From Hemileia vastatrix (taxonomy: Eukaryota > Basidiomycota > Pucciniomycetes > Pucciniales > Zaghouaniaceae), in NCBI GenBank assembly GCA_030280995.1, contig JASXTE010000009.1:1830501-1894500 (forward strand): a stretch of DNA of 64,000 nt, read 5' to 3'. Under the pieces are notes generated by a model that was not told where the DNA came from, did no database searches, and worked only from the letters and a program-made list of their open reading frames with translations. The stretch's first letter is position 1. Every line of letters begins with the position of its first letter. Shown one piece after another: positions 21,903 to 35,670 of this stretch. Made by a program: the position numbers and the translations under genes.

Positions 21903-23007
21903 TGTGGTAGCCTAAAGTTTAGTACGGCACCTAAATATGTAAATGGAGTTATCACGGCATGCAAGATTGGTGTTATTATTTTTTATATAAAAGGGTTTTA
22001 TTTAATTTATTGGAGTTTAAAATATGAAGAAATTGGTCACGAGCGATTGCCTACACAAAAACAATTTATTTTACGGAGAAAACTTATTTTTTTTACGGTC
22101 TGAAAAATTTATAAGTATTAAGTCAAGTCACTCAAGAACCTTGGGAAATTTTCCCAGAATTTTTACTATTTTTCTTATATTTTTAAATGAATTTTAAAGT
22201 TTTATAGAAATATTTACGTTTTCAAAAATTACTTAACTTTGATGAATTTTCACGGGGTAATTAGAGCTGCGCAGACTACGAAAATTAGTTTGGTATGTAA
22301 AGGGGAAGTAGTTCTATTATGTGTAATTTTTCTAGATTTTTTATTATAGTTTTAAGGTTCTAATTGAGTCCGGAAGTCCGGACGGACTCTGTACGGACTC
22401 CGTACGGGCTCCGGATTGACTCTGGAAGAGCTCTGGAGGGGAAAACTTAGGCACGTGACTAGGAATACTTAAGCGCTTCTCAAACTCGAAATTGAGAGTG
22501 GGGACATATCATACAGCTTAATCATTAACCACCACGGTCTCATTTTTTATTACTCAACAAATTAAATAAGTTATAATACCCTTATAACATTTATTATTTT
22601 TTACATAACATTTTAGAAATACAATTCAACAATTTAAATCACACTTCATATAGGGTATCTTTAGAAAGGTCTTCATCGCTGGGACTTGATTATTGCTGTC
22701 TCATATAAATTTAAAATATTATAAAAACATAAAAGTCAATCTTTTCAGATCTTTCACTGGTACACCTTAATTGTTGTTATCAGTATTTCTTTTATCAACA
22801 GCCACTTTCTTTAAATCTCAATAAGCGTTAAATATTTTAGAGTTTCATTATTTTTATCAATCAGATTCAAGTAGATTGGTTAGCTTAGTGATTTAGAATT
22901 CCCATTTTTGTTATTTTTATTGGAAGGATGGGGTTTTCAGCTAAATCCACATATCTCCTCCGGATTCTGCTTACAGCAAGGCGACTGTAAGAGTTTACCT
23001 TACCATA
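21903..23007 (+). repeat. Gypsy-1 3' LTR (about 1105 bp)
   Basis: Matches the 5' LTR nearly perfectly. The main difference is fewer GTACGGACTCC units; a handful of single-base changes separate the rest. After it, ACGAGACTTTG rejoins the interrupted target sequence. Confidence 0.92.
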
Positions 23008-24272
23008 ACGAGACTTTGAAAAAACTTAAAAATCAATAAATTAAAGGTAAAGTACAAACAATCTAATTATTATTATGAAAAGCAAAACATTATCCTGTAT
23101 GCTTTCAGCAAGTACGAGATGATGTTTTACTTTTCATATTAATAATATAATGGTTGAGAAAGTATTAAAGAAATATAGTAAAATGATAAGCAAAACATGA
23201 ACTTACATGTCTATAAAATCTTCTTCCATTTGTAGCTGATTGATCAAAATTAATTATAAAGTTTATTTTATAATCACTGTTTTAAAAATAAATGGTTAGA
23301 TAAATAAATTGAACATTTTTTATAAGGAATAAAGAAAAGTAAATTGACAAACAAATAAAAAAACTTTAAGTTAACTGAAAAAGAATTATTTTATAATGAA
23401 TCAAAAGGGTACAGTAAAAGATACCATAAAAATAAATTCAGAATTTAAATCATTAGATTAACTTGTCAAAAGTGTAAAAAAGTGTAACAAACCAAAATGA
23501 TATGAAATGCAATAGCAAGAAAAATTTGCTTACTAGTAATCAGATAAGGTCAAGAAAATAGTACCAATAATTCAAAATGATAAAGCAAAAATATGATTGA
23601 TAATTTTTGAAAAAGGTAAGTGAGAAAGAGAAAGGAAAAAGAAATTGGGTGGCAAACAGATGTATATATCATGAATTTTCACTGATCACATTTTCAAAAA
23701 AATGCAGCTCTCCAAGTCATATGATAAACTTCATCTAAATTTCAAGAATGATGTTTCCAAGGCACTGTACACAGCATGATCATTTTTTCCTATGCATATA
23801 CTAATTCCAGCTAGAATTTACTTGCCTGCATGTTGTAAAGATGCACATTTGTGGAACACTGAATTTCACATCTAAAAAAAATTGACGCCACATAATTCTA
23901 GCTACCATGTTTCACGTAGCTAAAAAACATACACTCATCACATTTAAATTTACATTGCGTCAAAATTAATTCATTTTTGAATTTTTTTAAAGGGAACTAT
24001 AATGTGCACCACCTATTTCTAAAATATGAACCTCCCCACCATATTAAATTGGGAGACTTATAATTATGAAATTTTTTTGCCGTGACCTTTTTCCTGATCT
24101 TACTTGGTTCAAAATATTGAAACATGACCAATGTTGATGAAAGAAACATTTGATTTTGTTTCTATGTGTAACAATTGAAGGCTGTTTCTTGCTGGCTGAT
24201 GAGTGTTGTATATTTTATTTGAACACATTTTTATTTTTTTATGTATTTTATTTAAAAAATTTACTTTTTATT
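23008..24272. other. Copy A resumed after Gypsy-1, non-coding
   Basis: 23008 to about 23790 matches 38160-38940. The segment about 23795-24345 is absent from copy B, where the sequence jumps from the CTGATCATTTTTTC region to CTTACATTGC. It is AT-rich, with no ORF, RNA gene or repeat that I recognise apart from the third 28-bp motif at 23088-23118. Confidence 0.75.
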
Positions 24273-24973
24273 GCAGCCAGATTTATACTGGCTGCTTTTT
24301 AGAAACCTTAATTTATGACCCAAGCCTTTGATATTGGCTTGGGTCCCTTACATTGCAATTTAGTACTTCAAGCCAGGTTTCCCCTGGCTGGAAGTATCTC
24401 TTTCAAGCAATCGAAGTCGCTAAAAGCGACTTTGATTGCTTGCTGTAATGTTTGCCACCCTCCCAGCTAATTTACTAGGCTGGGAGGTGGCCAAAGCAGT
24501 GTGCAACGCGCGTTGCTGCTGCAAGTAACGCGCGTTGCACAATCGCTACCATATCTCATGCAGCTGATATCAAGTCAGCTGCACATGCAATGTGCGCTGC
24601 ATGCAGCAGAAACGCGCGTTGTATGCGATGCGCATTACTTGCAGCAGCAATGCGTGTTGCATGTGCTGCATGCAGTGCATTGCACAGCCAGTTTTTTTCT
24701 GGCTGTGCAATGCACACAGAGTAACCAAAGTCCCTGCAAGGGACTTTGGTCTCTAAAATGTAAGCGACTTTCCCTACCAGGTGCAATCTGGTGGGAAAGT
24801 GAGAGAAACGTTAGACCAAAGTTGTTTGAAAGCAACTTCGGTCTTAAAAACATTAAAAATCATAAAAAAAATGAGAAATCTAGAAAAAAAAAAATTAAAA
24901 TTAAAATGTGAGTATAAGAAAAAAAATAAGTGCTAGTGATACCAAAAATCCAAGCCAATTTCATTTGGCTTGG
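24273..24973. repeat. Run of about 12 different hairpins, copy A
   Basis: Consecutive inverted repeats with short loops: 24273-24295 (GCAGCCAG arms), 24317-24345, 24364-24396 (TACTTCMAGCCAGG-type arms), 24404-24442 (CAAGCAATCGAAGTCGCT arms), 24454-24491 (GCCACC..CCCAGC arms), 24501-24540 (GTGCAACGCGCGTT arms), near 24558-24590 (CATGCAGCTGA arms), 24675-24715 (GCACAGCCAG arms around T7), 24723-24750 (CCAAAGTCCCT arms), 24768-24801, 24812-24843 and 24950-24973. Stems are 8-18 bp and mostly perfect, and each hairpin has a different sequence. The block is GC-richer than its surroundings. Several predicted ORFs here only reflect the inverted repeats. Function unknown. Confidence 0.9.
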
Positions 24974-27130
24974 TTATTTAATAATTATTTTTTAATACAT
25001 TAAATTTAAAATTCAAACACCATAAAATATATGAAATTTTTTTATATGAATATTATAAATTTAATCTACCTCTTTCTCATAATTATATTTATAATTTTTT
25101 TTTTTTTAATTCTTGAAATTTAAGTTTATTTTTTGGAAATACAAAATTAAATTTTCAACTAAATTTTTTAGTAAGGTAAAATAAATTATAAATTTGACAT
25201 TTTGTAATTGAATAATGAAAAAAATTTTAAATTTATTTAAAAAATATTTTTGTTAGAAGAATACCAATATTTTAAGGGTAGAAATATGGTGCAAATTGTA
25301 AGTAAAAAAAATTATATTTTTTTTTGTGAGGGGTTATTTCTATTTTTAAAAATATTTTTCAAAAACATTCATTAAATACTGAATTAAATTACTTTGCAAC
25401 TCAAATTTTTTGTAAAATAATTAAAAATGAAATAATAATATTGTTATATTTGATATAAAATTTGAATTGGTAATATTAATGTCTCTTTAAGTAAATTTGA
25501 AAATCATTTAAAAAGACCATGTTGATAAGTACTTCATTTTTGATATACAATGGTTATATATATATCTTATATATATTTCTTGAGGGTTATTTTTATATAC
25601 ATTCAATAAAATTTGTAATATAAAATGCCATTTAATAATTAATTAATGTTCAACTTAGTTATAACAACTTCATATTTAATACCAGCCACTAGTATTTACT
25701 TTTTAATTTAAAACTCCAATATAATATGAGAATATCCTTATTTTGTCTGTATGTAATGAACAACAATAACAGACCATAAATGAGTGGGTAATTAATTACA
25801 ATAAATAGTTGAAGAATAAACTATATGAAATGATAAGTTTATCAAAAAGAGTACATTAAAAAAATATACTTTTGAATTTTTTTTTATATAATTTGGGTAG
25901 TTAAATGAAAATTTAAATTATCAGACATCAAAATGGATAAAATCTAAAAGTGGTGCTAATATAATAAGCCTCATATAAAAAAAAGGATAAAAAATCTACT
26001 ATGTAACTAAATTATAAAATATTAAGGTATTATTAAAATTATTGAAAAACTTATTTTACAGTTATAATGAAATCTAAATGTGAAAATAATGGTGGGATAA
26101 TAGTAAGACTATGTGTAAACACTTTAATTTATACATACTTTCAACTATGTTCAGATAAAAAAATTGTTAAAATTGTATAATAACATCTAGTTAATAGTGA
26201 TGCAATTTTATTTAGATCAAGAATAAATTTTTCTGAGGAAAAACTAATTAAATTGAGATATGGCCGACTCCTTTCAAGAGATAGAATAATAATAAAAATT
26301 TAAAAAATTATAATAAGTATTCTTAATCACCATTTTTGAAAAGTCTCTAGTAAAATTCATTATAATATATCATTCCTTGATTAAATTATATGGAGTTTCA
26401 TCTTGAAGTAGTGATGTGCAGCTTTGAACTTATGTTATGAAAAACAAAAAAGTTGAAAAATATATAATTATACTAATGAAAAAGCCAAAAATAAAAATAC
26501 TATTATAAATTAAAAAAATAAAACTACATAAATTTTATTCTGCTCTAATGATGGAAGGGTACTATGTATGAATTTCCACATGTTAAATCCAAACCTGCTT
26601 TAAGGCTAGTTTACAGGTAGAGCTATTAAGTTTCCTTAAATTCTAAAAATAACTTATGCATTTTACTAATTATTTTTTTCTTGTTTTCTTTCCAAAGTTG
26701 TTAGAGCTGCTTAATTAATACTGTTATCTTGATTGTAAGATATATAATTTTTTTTGAAAACATGATTTATTGTTTCAAAAATTATATTATAAATTTAAAT
26801 CATTTATTTCATTTTCTAAAGCTTCATTGTCAAAGACACAACTCCATTTTCTATTACTTAACAAATATATAAAATGTGATAGTAAAATTTGAGGAATTTT
26901 CTTTTTGAGAGGGTCAAACTATATTGTCAAGATTTTTATCTAGAAATTCTTGTACTATAAAACCAAATAATTTTCTCCCTTAAGTAAGCCATTTCAAAAA
27001 TATGAGAATATAAACAAGAATATTAACTTATCTTATTTTTATTTTCTTTACTGAAAGTTTTAGTTCAATCCCTTTTTTTATATGACATTAGTATAAAAAC
27101 ATGGTTTAATGCTACTATATAATTAATTTT

Positions 27131-27165
<35 letters not shown>

Positions 27166-28888
27166 TATATATGAAATATTTAGAAGGTCATCCTTTTTTA
27201 TTTACTTGAATAAATGGCTCAATTATAATACCCAACACTTATTAATGTTTCCCAAACTCAATAACAAATTTCTCATATGAAATATTAGCTTCTAATATAA
27301 GAAGTTTATCTATAGATGACATTCAACATGTGATTTTACTTTTTAGATTCAGCTAAAATTAAACAAAAGGTGAAATCATGCATATGTGTATAAATGGTAA
27401 CCATATGTTACTTAGAGGATTGTGAATTTCACTCATCAGAATGGTTTAAGTATTAAAATAAATTGAGTTCATTATTTTCTAGTATTTGAAACTAACTAGG
27501 AAATTATTCTATAAATATATTTTAATGTGTATCATGTTTAAAAAGTTGGAAATATGATTTTTGAAAATTGTGAGTTTCTTATGAGATACCAAGCTTTAGT
27601 TTACATTGTTTCAAGTAGAATAGAATTTTAGTATTAGAAATTGAAAGCAATGTACCATTATCAGATTTTAACTGTGTTCTACTTATAGAATGATTACATA
27701 ACATTAAACATTATTTAAATCAAAAAGGTTTAAAAGATATTTAGAATTTTACCAAATTTTACCATTTATTAAACTTTGATTTGAAAACAAACTATGATGT
27801 ACACTCACTAGAAATAAGCAATCCCAATTTTAACATAATTTATCAATCCAAAAATAATGAGTCAATTAACATGAAAATATATATTATTTCAAAACCAATT
27901 CTCTAGATTTAAAATATGATGCTTTAATGAAAAATTATTACAAAACTTTAATTCAATGAAGTCTCTTAAAAAATTCAAAAATAGAATATCAAAACAAGTA
28001 ATTTCTGCAAAAAAAACTACTAACTATTGTAGATAAAGCATAAAAATAAGTCATATTTTTTAAAAAAATGATCTAACAATATTTATTTTTGTTAAAAAAA
28101 TCAAAACATTGTTAAGTTTGCTTGTTATAATAATGTTAAAATCCACTAAACATTATCTAAAGGTGGTAAAATATGTTAAAAATATGTTGAAATTTGTGAG
28201 ATAAAAATCAACAATTTTGTATCATTTCCTGTTGTGCTATGACTTTTTTCCACCCTTTTTATCTGATTCTTCCAGTATTACTTTGCTATGATCACTAGCT
28301 TTCAAGTTAAAATTTAAAAATGTTCATTATACTTGATAATATGAAAAATAACTCATACTTTTATACCTACAAAATAAGATTTTGTAACTCCTTCTTTCAA
28401 TCAATTTTTGAAGAAATTTTTAGTTTATTTTAGTAATGATTTTAAGAATAACAAAAAATTTGAAATTCACAAGGAATTATTTCCAGAGACTATAATTATT
28501 TACTTGTGTAATGCATGAGCTACTTATCAATGATGTAAAACATCAGAAAAGTAAGTTATAGTTATAAATCTACAGATTATACTGTTTCTGGTATATATAT
28601 CTTCAATAAATCTTTTAAACTTATCTTAGCCTACATACCGCACAATAGAAAATCATTATACTAAAAAAGGAAAAAATTCTATGATAATATCATAAAGAAT
28701 GATAACCATTGATTAATATTCCATAAAAATGGTTAATAAAATTTTAAGAGAACCTATATCAGTATTCTTTCATCAAATTATATCCTTATTGTCTTTGTAA
28801 TTTATTCCAAACAAATTTTTTGAAAGTTGAATCTATATATCTAATGCCGAAACCACTATTAAGTTCCCTCTTAGACTTTTTAAGAAAT

Positions 28889-28919
<31 letters not shown>

Positions 28920-30824
28920 TATTTATCAAAAATTGAAATAAAGAATAAAAACATAATTTTATTTACCTTTAATTATTTAAATATAGAGTATTTTCAGAAT
29001 GCATTGTGGTTACTTGTGAAGGTTAGAAGATTTGAAGTTGGATTTATGAGTTTTTAGAAGGGCAAATATTGTAAAATTCTTTCATAAATATTTATTTCAT
29101 AGTTTCAAATGTTGAAATCTACAAACTAATGGGATTTAAAATTATATTTAGATTTAAAATCTGTTTTCTACTCAAGTAAAATAAAATAAAATGATGATAT
29201 CAAAATTGAAATTAAGTTTAAACTTTTGATATGCTCTATCTTCAATTTTATTGATAGTGCATCAAAAATTTAATAATATTTTTTTCCTTCATCACTTTTT
29301 ACATAAAAGATAGTTTTATCATTTTATGAATTAAAGATTGCTTATATAAATTTAACATCTATGTCAACTGTTTATGACTATTAATCTATATAATAAATTT
29401 TTTTGAAGAAAAAATAACATCAGTATATACTGACTTTGAAATTATTCAATTTAAAATAGTTTACAGGTAGATAATGAAGGGTGATTTCATTTTTGAATAT
29501 GAATTATAGAAGTCTTATTTTGTCAATTTTAATTCTTTTTGAGCTCAAATGTATCCACCGCAACTTATGTAAGAATAAAAATTATTTTTATTGAAATTTA
29601 CATGAGAAAGTATGCCTATTATTCAAAATCAAACTTGCTCTAATGGTGTTTTTCAATCATTATTTCCATTCATAACAATAAAAAACATTTCAATTTGATG
29701 ATGTTTTAGTTTTTGATATCCCCAAGTTTATATCTCAGGTGTACTATTCACAAATATATTAAAAATATAATTTTTGAAATACATGATAAACTTGAAAGTG
29801 AGGGGGCATTAAATTTTTAAAAATGAATTCTAAATTCAGGATGGATAGTATTTTTTCTATTTTCACAAATGAACAATTTTTTGTTTCAATTAATCTAGAA
29901 AGAAAATTTTGTTGTAAGCATATTATATTATATTTATTATGATTTTAAATACTATATTTTCAAGATTTGTGTTTAATATTTCCTGTGAAAGTTAATGTTA
30001 ATGTGAATATAAAGTAAGCTTGAAGAAATTTAATCAATAGGCATATTGGATATTTAAAATAATATTTTGCTCCAATCTTGAATCATCCTGGGCTAAAAAA
30101 TATTCCAAATAAGGTTTTTGTGGGTCAATTTGGATTTAAGTAGGATTAAGTGAGGTTTAATAAAGGACAGATAAAAGGCTAAATTCATTACTAGTGACTT
30201 TTTTCTCAAAATAGTTATAAAATATGTATCATTCTGGAATCAAGCTTCAATAAAGTTGAATTGAAACAGAGATAATTTCTAGCAGCACAACACCATATTT
30301 ACAAAGGTGTAAAATACCTCAAATATTACTCATAATATAGGAAGGCAAGGAATCTACAAAATTCACATTTGAAACGAGGATTTATATTTTGAATTTGATA
30401 TTGAGAAATGGAATATTATTTTCCAATTTAAATATCTATTAGTCATTTTACCAAAAGTTTTCAGTAATCAGATTGAATTTTGATGGTATTTTGTTGTAGA
30501 TTAATCATTTTGATGAGCCATTTACTCAAAATTACTGGTTTCGTTTCTAATATTCCATGTGAAATTCCTTACGAATCTTTTTGAAAGTGAATAGTTGACA
30601 TATTGGATATGCAAAAGCTTATGTAAGATCAAAGTGAGATCAAAGGGAGTTCAACTGATGATCAAATTAGGATTTTACAAGATCAAACAGTGATCAATGT
30701 AGGTTCATCTTGATCTCAATTTGTGACAAATCTCTGACTAAATGTAAGGCCAAACAATTTCCTACATGGTGATGATGTGTGCATAATTCAAGCATAGATT
30801 TGTGGCTCAACGGAGTTCAAGCAA
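24974..30824. other. 5.9-kb AT-rich region without genes
   Basis: No ORF, intron pattern, RNA gene or transposon domain could be supported. 24905-25336 is repeated at 48190-48622. (TA)n microsatellites lie near 27135-27165 and 28892-28918. Toward the right end, short words such as GAGTTCAA, GATCAAA and TGATCTCA recur (30600-30820), resembling the subterminal GAGTTCAGTCT repeats of the element ending at 63673. Confidence 0.6.
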
Positions 30825-30864
30825 GGGGTATTGCTAGCAATACCCCCTCATTTTTTCTGTGGTG
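30825..30864. mobile_element. Right terminus of a palindrome-ended DNA element
   Basis: A 22-bp perfect palindrome centred on TTGCTAGCAA with GGGG/CCCC arms (30825-30846) is followed by a T-rich spacer and the end GTGGTG at 30864. The right end of the element at 53701-63673 has the same plan: a TTGCTAGCAA-centred palindrome, a C run, an AT spacer and GTGGTG. Immediately after 30864 the sequence becomes the palindrome array equivalent to 2174. I read this as the right end of a large element inserted into another copy of the same sequence. The matching left end is not in the window, so full extent and target duplication are unknown. Confidence 0.55.
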
Positions 30865-30959
30865 AATGTGTAAATGATATATACATGCTCAATATGCATT
30901 GTAATGTGTTTACTTAAGAATAGAGGGCCCTACTTTTCATCTTACAGAAAAATGCTTGG

Positions 30960-32220
30960 TGGCATGTCAAATTCAATTTTTATTAAAATAAATGTTGACA
31001 TGTTACCATGTATAACAGTAAGCAACTGACTGCATAAATTGATGATAATCATGAACCTTAATTTCGATCAAAATTAATGTTGCCAAGTGCAGATTGAAAA
31101 AAAGCTATGCCACTTACACTAGCCAGGCATATTAACTATTTATTATGTATTGGTCAACATTAATTTTTATAGAAATTAATATGGATATGTAAATTTTATA
31201 TTTACCCTCAACATGTATAGTAAATTTCAATACTTAAAAATACTTGCTGTCCTTTACATGTCATGCAAAAAAGCATTATATCACTTCAACATTAATTTTG
31301 ATCAAAATTAATGTTGACCAATACATATTGAATATAAGTAATCTCCGCTTACTCAGACCAGATATAACTACCATTCAATATGTATATTTTCAGCCTTAAT
31401 TTCGATCAAAATTAATGGGCAGTTTTATGAAGAATCTTCTGGGTTGTTTTCTGGCTTGGGTTCAATATGCAAATGTCAATATTAAATTCGATCAAAATTA
31501 ATGTTGACCAATACATAATGAATACACACTATGCCACTTACACTTTCCAGGCATAGCTACATGCAATATGCCAGTATCAAAAGTAATTTTGATTGAAATT
31601 AATGTTGGCAAGGCACCATGCATAAAAATAAGCAGTTGACTCCAGAAATTCATGATTATCATGCTCATTAATTTCGATCGAAATTAATTTTTGATACTGG
31701 CATATGTAATGGTAGCTATGCCTGGCAAGTGTAAGTGGCATAGCATGTATTCAATATGTATTAGTCAACATTAATTTCGATCAAAATTAATATGGACATT
31801 GACTATGCATAAAATTCCTATAAGTATAGGTAAGCTAAGCAGTTAGATTAACTGGTTTGATCAAGTACACCATATAAAAATTGATGTTTTAATGCCTTGG
31901 TTAATTTCGATTGAAATTAATTTTAAGCCATGCATGTTGAATTTTATCTATGTCTGTGTAGTCCATGTGAAATGGCTTGTATTCAATATGCAGGGGTGTA
32001 CATTAATTTTGATCGAAATTATAAGGTTCATTGCCTCATAAATTTGGTGGTTTCTGTCAGGGTTTCATGCATGGTGCCATATGATACTTGTTGATTCCTA
32101 TCAAAATTAATTTCAACACCAATATATTTAATACAAACCATGGCACTTACAGTACTTGGTCATAGCTAAAATTCAATATTCCAGTCTCAAAATTAATTTC
32201 AATAGAAATTAATCAGGATC
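30960..32220. repeat. Palindrome array, copy B
   Basis: About 13 copies of TTAATTTCGATCGAAATTAA or its variants with spacers in both orientations, colinear with 2278-3610. Relative to copy A, one block of about 90 bp carrying a palindrome (near 2620-2700 in A) is missing, consistent with recombination between repeats. Several palindromes differ from copy A only by C-to-T or G-to-A changes at the CpGs. Confidence 0.88.
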
Positions 32221-33245
32221 CATGAAGTTTATCAATAGTGTATGAGTTAAGTTTCAAGTCATATTTTTCATCATTTTCTTGCACCCATTTCTAGGTTATC
32301 TCAACAATTTTTTTCAAGTTTTATTATATTACTCAAAACTGTTTTAAGTTGTGAAAAATTAGCTAATCCAAATCTCAAATTGAATATTAATATTTTAATA
32401 ATTTTGAATGTTGCTTAAGGTATTTCATTGGGTGATTCATAATAATATTTTATCAACTTAGTAGTCCTATAACTTTTGAAAAGTAAAAATATTGGTATAG
32501 TTAGGGACAACAATACAATATCTTGTGCAGACTAAGATATATTGTAAAATAAAACTATTCAATTTTTTTTCCCTTAGTTGTATCCAAGTTTATCAATGGT
32601 TTGGTCACGGTGCCCACACCCTAGCCTGACACTCCTCCTGTCACTTAAAAAACAAATTCTTATCTTAAATTTTAATGTTACCAATTTTATATTTATAACT
32701 CATTTCTTGTTTGATGAGGCATATCAGTATATATGTGACTCTCGCATTGTCATCTGAAAGTAAATTTAACAAATATTCATAAAGGATTATCCTTTTTTTT
32801 CATATAATATACTAATTAAGTGTATCTCCATTGTTTAGGAGTAAATTCTAATTTAAAAAATTTTGTATTTACCCGTGGCAATTTGCATATGGGATATACA
32901 TTTGTTATTATTTGTTTTTCACACTAAAAGTCCCCAAAGAATTACTAGTATTTTCTGTTAGCTACATCAAAATTCGCTTCAATATAAACAGATTGTGATT
33001 TAGCATGTTACTCAGTTTACCCCACTATGAATAATACATGTTAAAAAAAGCTCAAATAATATAAAATTCCCCTCTTTATGTTTTCTTTTTCTTTCATCCT
33101 CACTTTAATTTTAATCTTATTCAATTTTTTATCCTATTTAATTATCAACTTCAATTTTCTAGATTAGAGTTTCTTATAATTATTCATCATATTACATCAT
33201 AATTTTTTGATACCGAATACTTTTTTTTAATATTCATTAATCAAT

Positions 33246-35670
33246 ATGTCTAGTATACAAAATCCTACACCTCCACTTTGTATGTATATCATGTTCCTCT
33301 CTCTTAATTTCTATATTTCACTTAAGTTCTATATCTTTTTTTTTCAAATAATTGATTTTCCAGCACCCAAATGTGTTTCATCCCACTCTTTGATTGATAC
33401 TTGCTTTGAAGCTTTTGAGCTTGCACCATGTCTGCCACATGGCATGGCACCTAACCCTCCTGTACTTAGCAATGAGAGGCAGGAAATAACACGAGTTCAG
33501 TATTGAAATTTACTTGAATTGGCTAGATATAAAACAGAAGAACTTGTCAAGATTCTTAACAATAATCCTTCTCCTTCATATTTATCTAACCCTTGTAATG
33601 ACTTACTCCAATATGTGAAAAGCCTTGAAAAATGTATGTTCTTCACCTTTTTTGTCTCCTTTAAAATTAGTAGATAATATTATTAATATTTTTTTCTTCA
33701 TATATATTTGTAGCTTACGAGAAGGGTATGATTCCTCCTGATGAAATCATTGTCATTAGGGATGATGATGAGACAGATGAACCATCAGATTTAACTCATG
33801 CTTCAACTTCTAAGGAAAATCTTGAAACACCTGTTATCCGCTCCAAGAAAAAGAGATTATCCCAAGGCTCCTCTTTTGTTCAACGCATTAAACCGGCTGC
33901 TGTTTATGAATTTTCCGATGTATCAAATAATAAATCTTTAAAAAAAAGCAAAGGCTTTGATAATGAGTATATTCTTGTTTCCTTTTTTTTTATTGTTATT
34001 CTTTTATCTTTAAAATTCAATCATATATCTCTTTTATTGCTTACATATTGTACTTTTTATATTTCTTTTGATATTTTGTACCGGAAACTCACCTGCTGTA
34101 GATTGTTCCATCCATAAACGCCCTCTCTCTGATGAAGATGATGAAAAGAGCAATGAAAATAGCGATGATGAACTGTCAGAACATGAAGCTATGCTTGTTC
34201 ATCAAAAAAAGCAAAATTTAAAATCTTCTTCAAGACATGACAATATGTTTGATAAAGATGATGATTTAAACAGCTCATCACCGAATTCCTTCATTTCTAA
34301 GAAGCAATACCCATCACCTCCTAAATTACCTACTTTGACCGCTTTGAAAGCTTCTCTACCAATGAAATCAACTCCAATCAAGATATTGAAAAAAACTCTA
34401 ACTTATTCACCCTCAGTTCTAAAAGACTCTGATTTGCAGGAGGAATTCTGTAAAATTCATAATTTTTATAAAGGTAGAATCATCATGGAAAAGTTCATCA
34501 GTTCGTGGTTGGAAATTGTTACTCTCCTCGAATTAGGCTCTTCTACTTCTTCCCAAGAACCCATGTTAAATATTCCAATGTTTACTTTTCATTGGGAAAA
34601 ATCTTGTGGAGAAGATTGGCTTTCAAAACTTACTGAGTTATGTAAGTTACCATAATTTTTAGTCTTGACTTTTGTTCTTTTACTTTTTTTTTTTACTTTT
34701 GTAGCAAATATTTTTTTAGAGATTGATAGCTCACAGCTATGGGTACTTGATAATATTGATTTCAAAAAAATGGAAGATTTATGTGATCCTGATGGTTTAA
34801 ATACTGAAATTCTTTCCTCAAAAAAGAAAACGGATCATCCTGAATCCAATCTTATCTGAATGCTCATGAGATTAATGATCCCAAGTGACCACTGCCGTTC
34901 TTTATGGGTATCTCCTATATCATCTTCACTTTATCTGACCGCACATGAATTCAGCCAGCTTCCAACACATCAAAACATTAACTCAGATTGTCCAATTGAA
35001 CATGGTCTTCAGCTTCTAGCTCACCTTTCAAATCTAAAGAGTCCGATTGCTGATGGCTTAGAAGTTGTTTCCACTGCACTTCAAACCCGTGATATATCAA
35101 TGTCAACTCTTCTTCAAATCAGCAATATTATCATTGATATAATTATGTCAATTATCATTCTTAAATCAAAATATTGTGCTGCAACAATATCAAGTGGCAA
35201 GACTAGCGAAGCTCAACAATCAAGTGAGAAAAACAAAAATACTGAACTGACTATAATGAGACAGAAATTAAAGGCTGCACTAAACAAAATAAATTCTGAA
35301 TACTCCCACCACCGATATCAATCTTTCACATTATATATAATCGATGGTGTCCGTGGTTTATTTCTGAGCTCTCAAGATCATAGATTGGCTTCAGCAGCTG
35401 ATTGCTTGGAGGTAATATCAGAAGTTAAATTTCTTAATTTACATGAAAAAAAATCATTTGATGGAAGAAATAATTTGGAAAAATTTAAATAACTATATTT
35501 TAACATTAATAAAACCTTTTATAGGCAAGTGTGATCCATTTCCTTTAAAACTTGATACCCCAAGTCCTTTGGGAATTGCTAGGGCTATTTCTTCAGATTT
35601 TCTTAATCACTGGAGCTCCATTCAGCCAGTATCACCTTTTTTTGCTAAACATAGCCTTTCAATAAATTAA
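33246..35670 (+). pseudogene. Unrecognised multi-exon gene, copy B
   Basis: Same structure as the gene at 4638-7064: exons 33246-33279, 33364-33633, 33714-about 33966, about 34101-34641, 34705-35411 and 35525-35670, with introns of 84, 80, 63 and 113 bp at the resolved junctions. The TGA at 33504-33506 is shared with copy A. A second stop at 34857-34859 is a TGA where copy A has CGA. Amino-acid changes between copies cluster in the acidic linker (residues after RPLSDEDDEK), while the C-terminal helical half and last exon are nearly unchanged. This hints that the C-terminal part was under constraint before decay. Function unknown. Confidence 0.6.

Larger units (their letters stand above)
9554..23007 (+). 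mobile_element. Gypsy-1, Ty3/Gypsy LTR retrotransposon (about 13.45 kb)
   Basis: The element has LTRs at 9554-10714 and 21903-23007, a primer-binding site candidate right after the left LTR, gag-protease and pol ORFs in -1 relation, and a polypurine tract before the right LTR. Domain order is protease, reverse transcriptase, RNase H, integrase, which is the Gypsy order. It is unusually long because about 3.85 kb of non-pol sequence, with repeat arrays and an antisense gene, separates pol from the 3' LTR. The target is seen in copy B at 38155-38165: ACGA flanks both ends (9550-9553 and 23008-23011), a probable target duplication. The LTRs are nearly identical apart from a minisatellite length change, so insertion was recent. 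A frameshift in the integrase makes this copy probably non-autonomous. Confidence 0.92.

Noticed and set aside
24501..24911. Overlapping ORFs on both strands in the hairpin region, rich in Ala/His/Cys
   Set aside because: They are by-products of inverted repeats and GCA/TGC words. The frames are not kept the same way in copy B and contain no domain.
24273..24973. tRNA or rRNA cluster
   Set aside because: Stems are single hairpins without the cloverleaf order, T-loop or anticodon features, and no rRNA motif is present.
27135..27165. (TA)n tract as an origin or regulatory element
   Set aside because: Simple AT microsatellite in AT-rich DNA; similar tracts near 28895 and 50371 show nothing specific.
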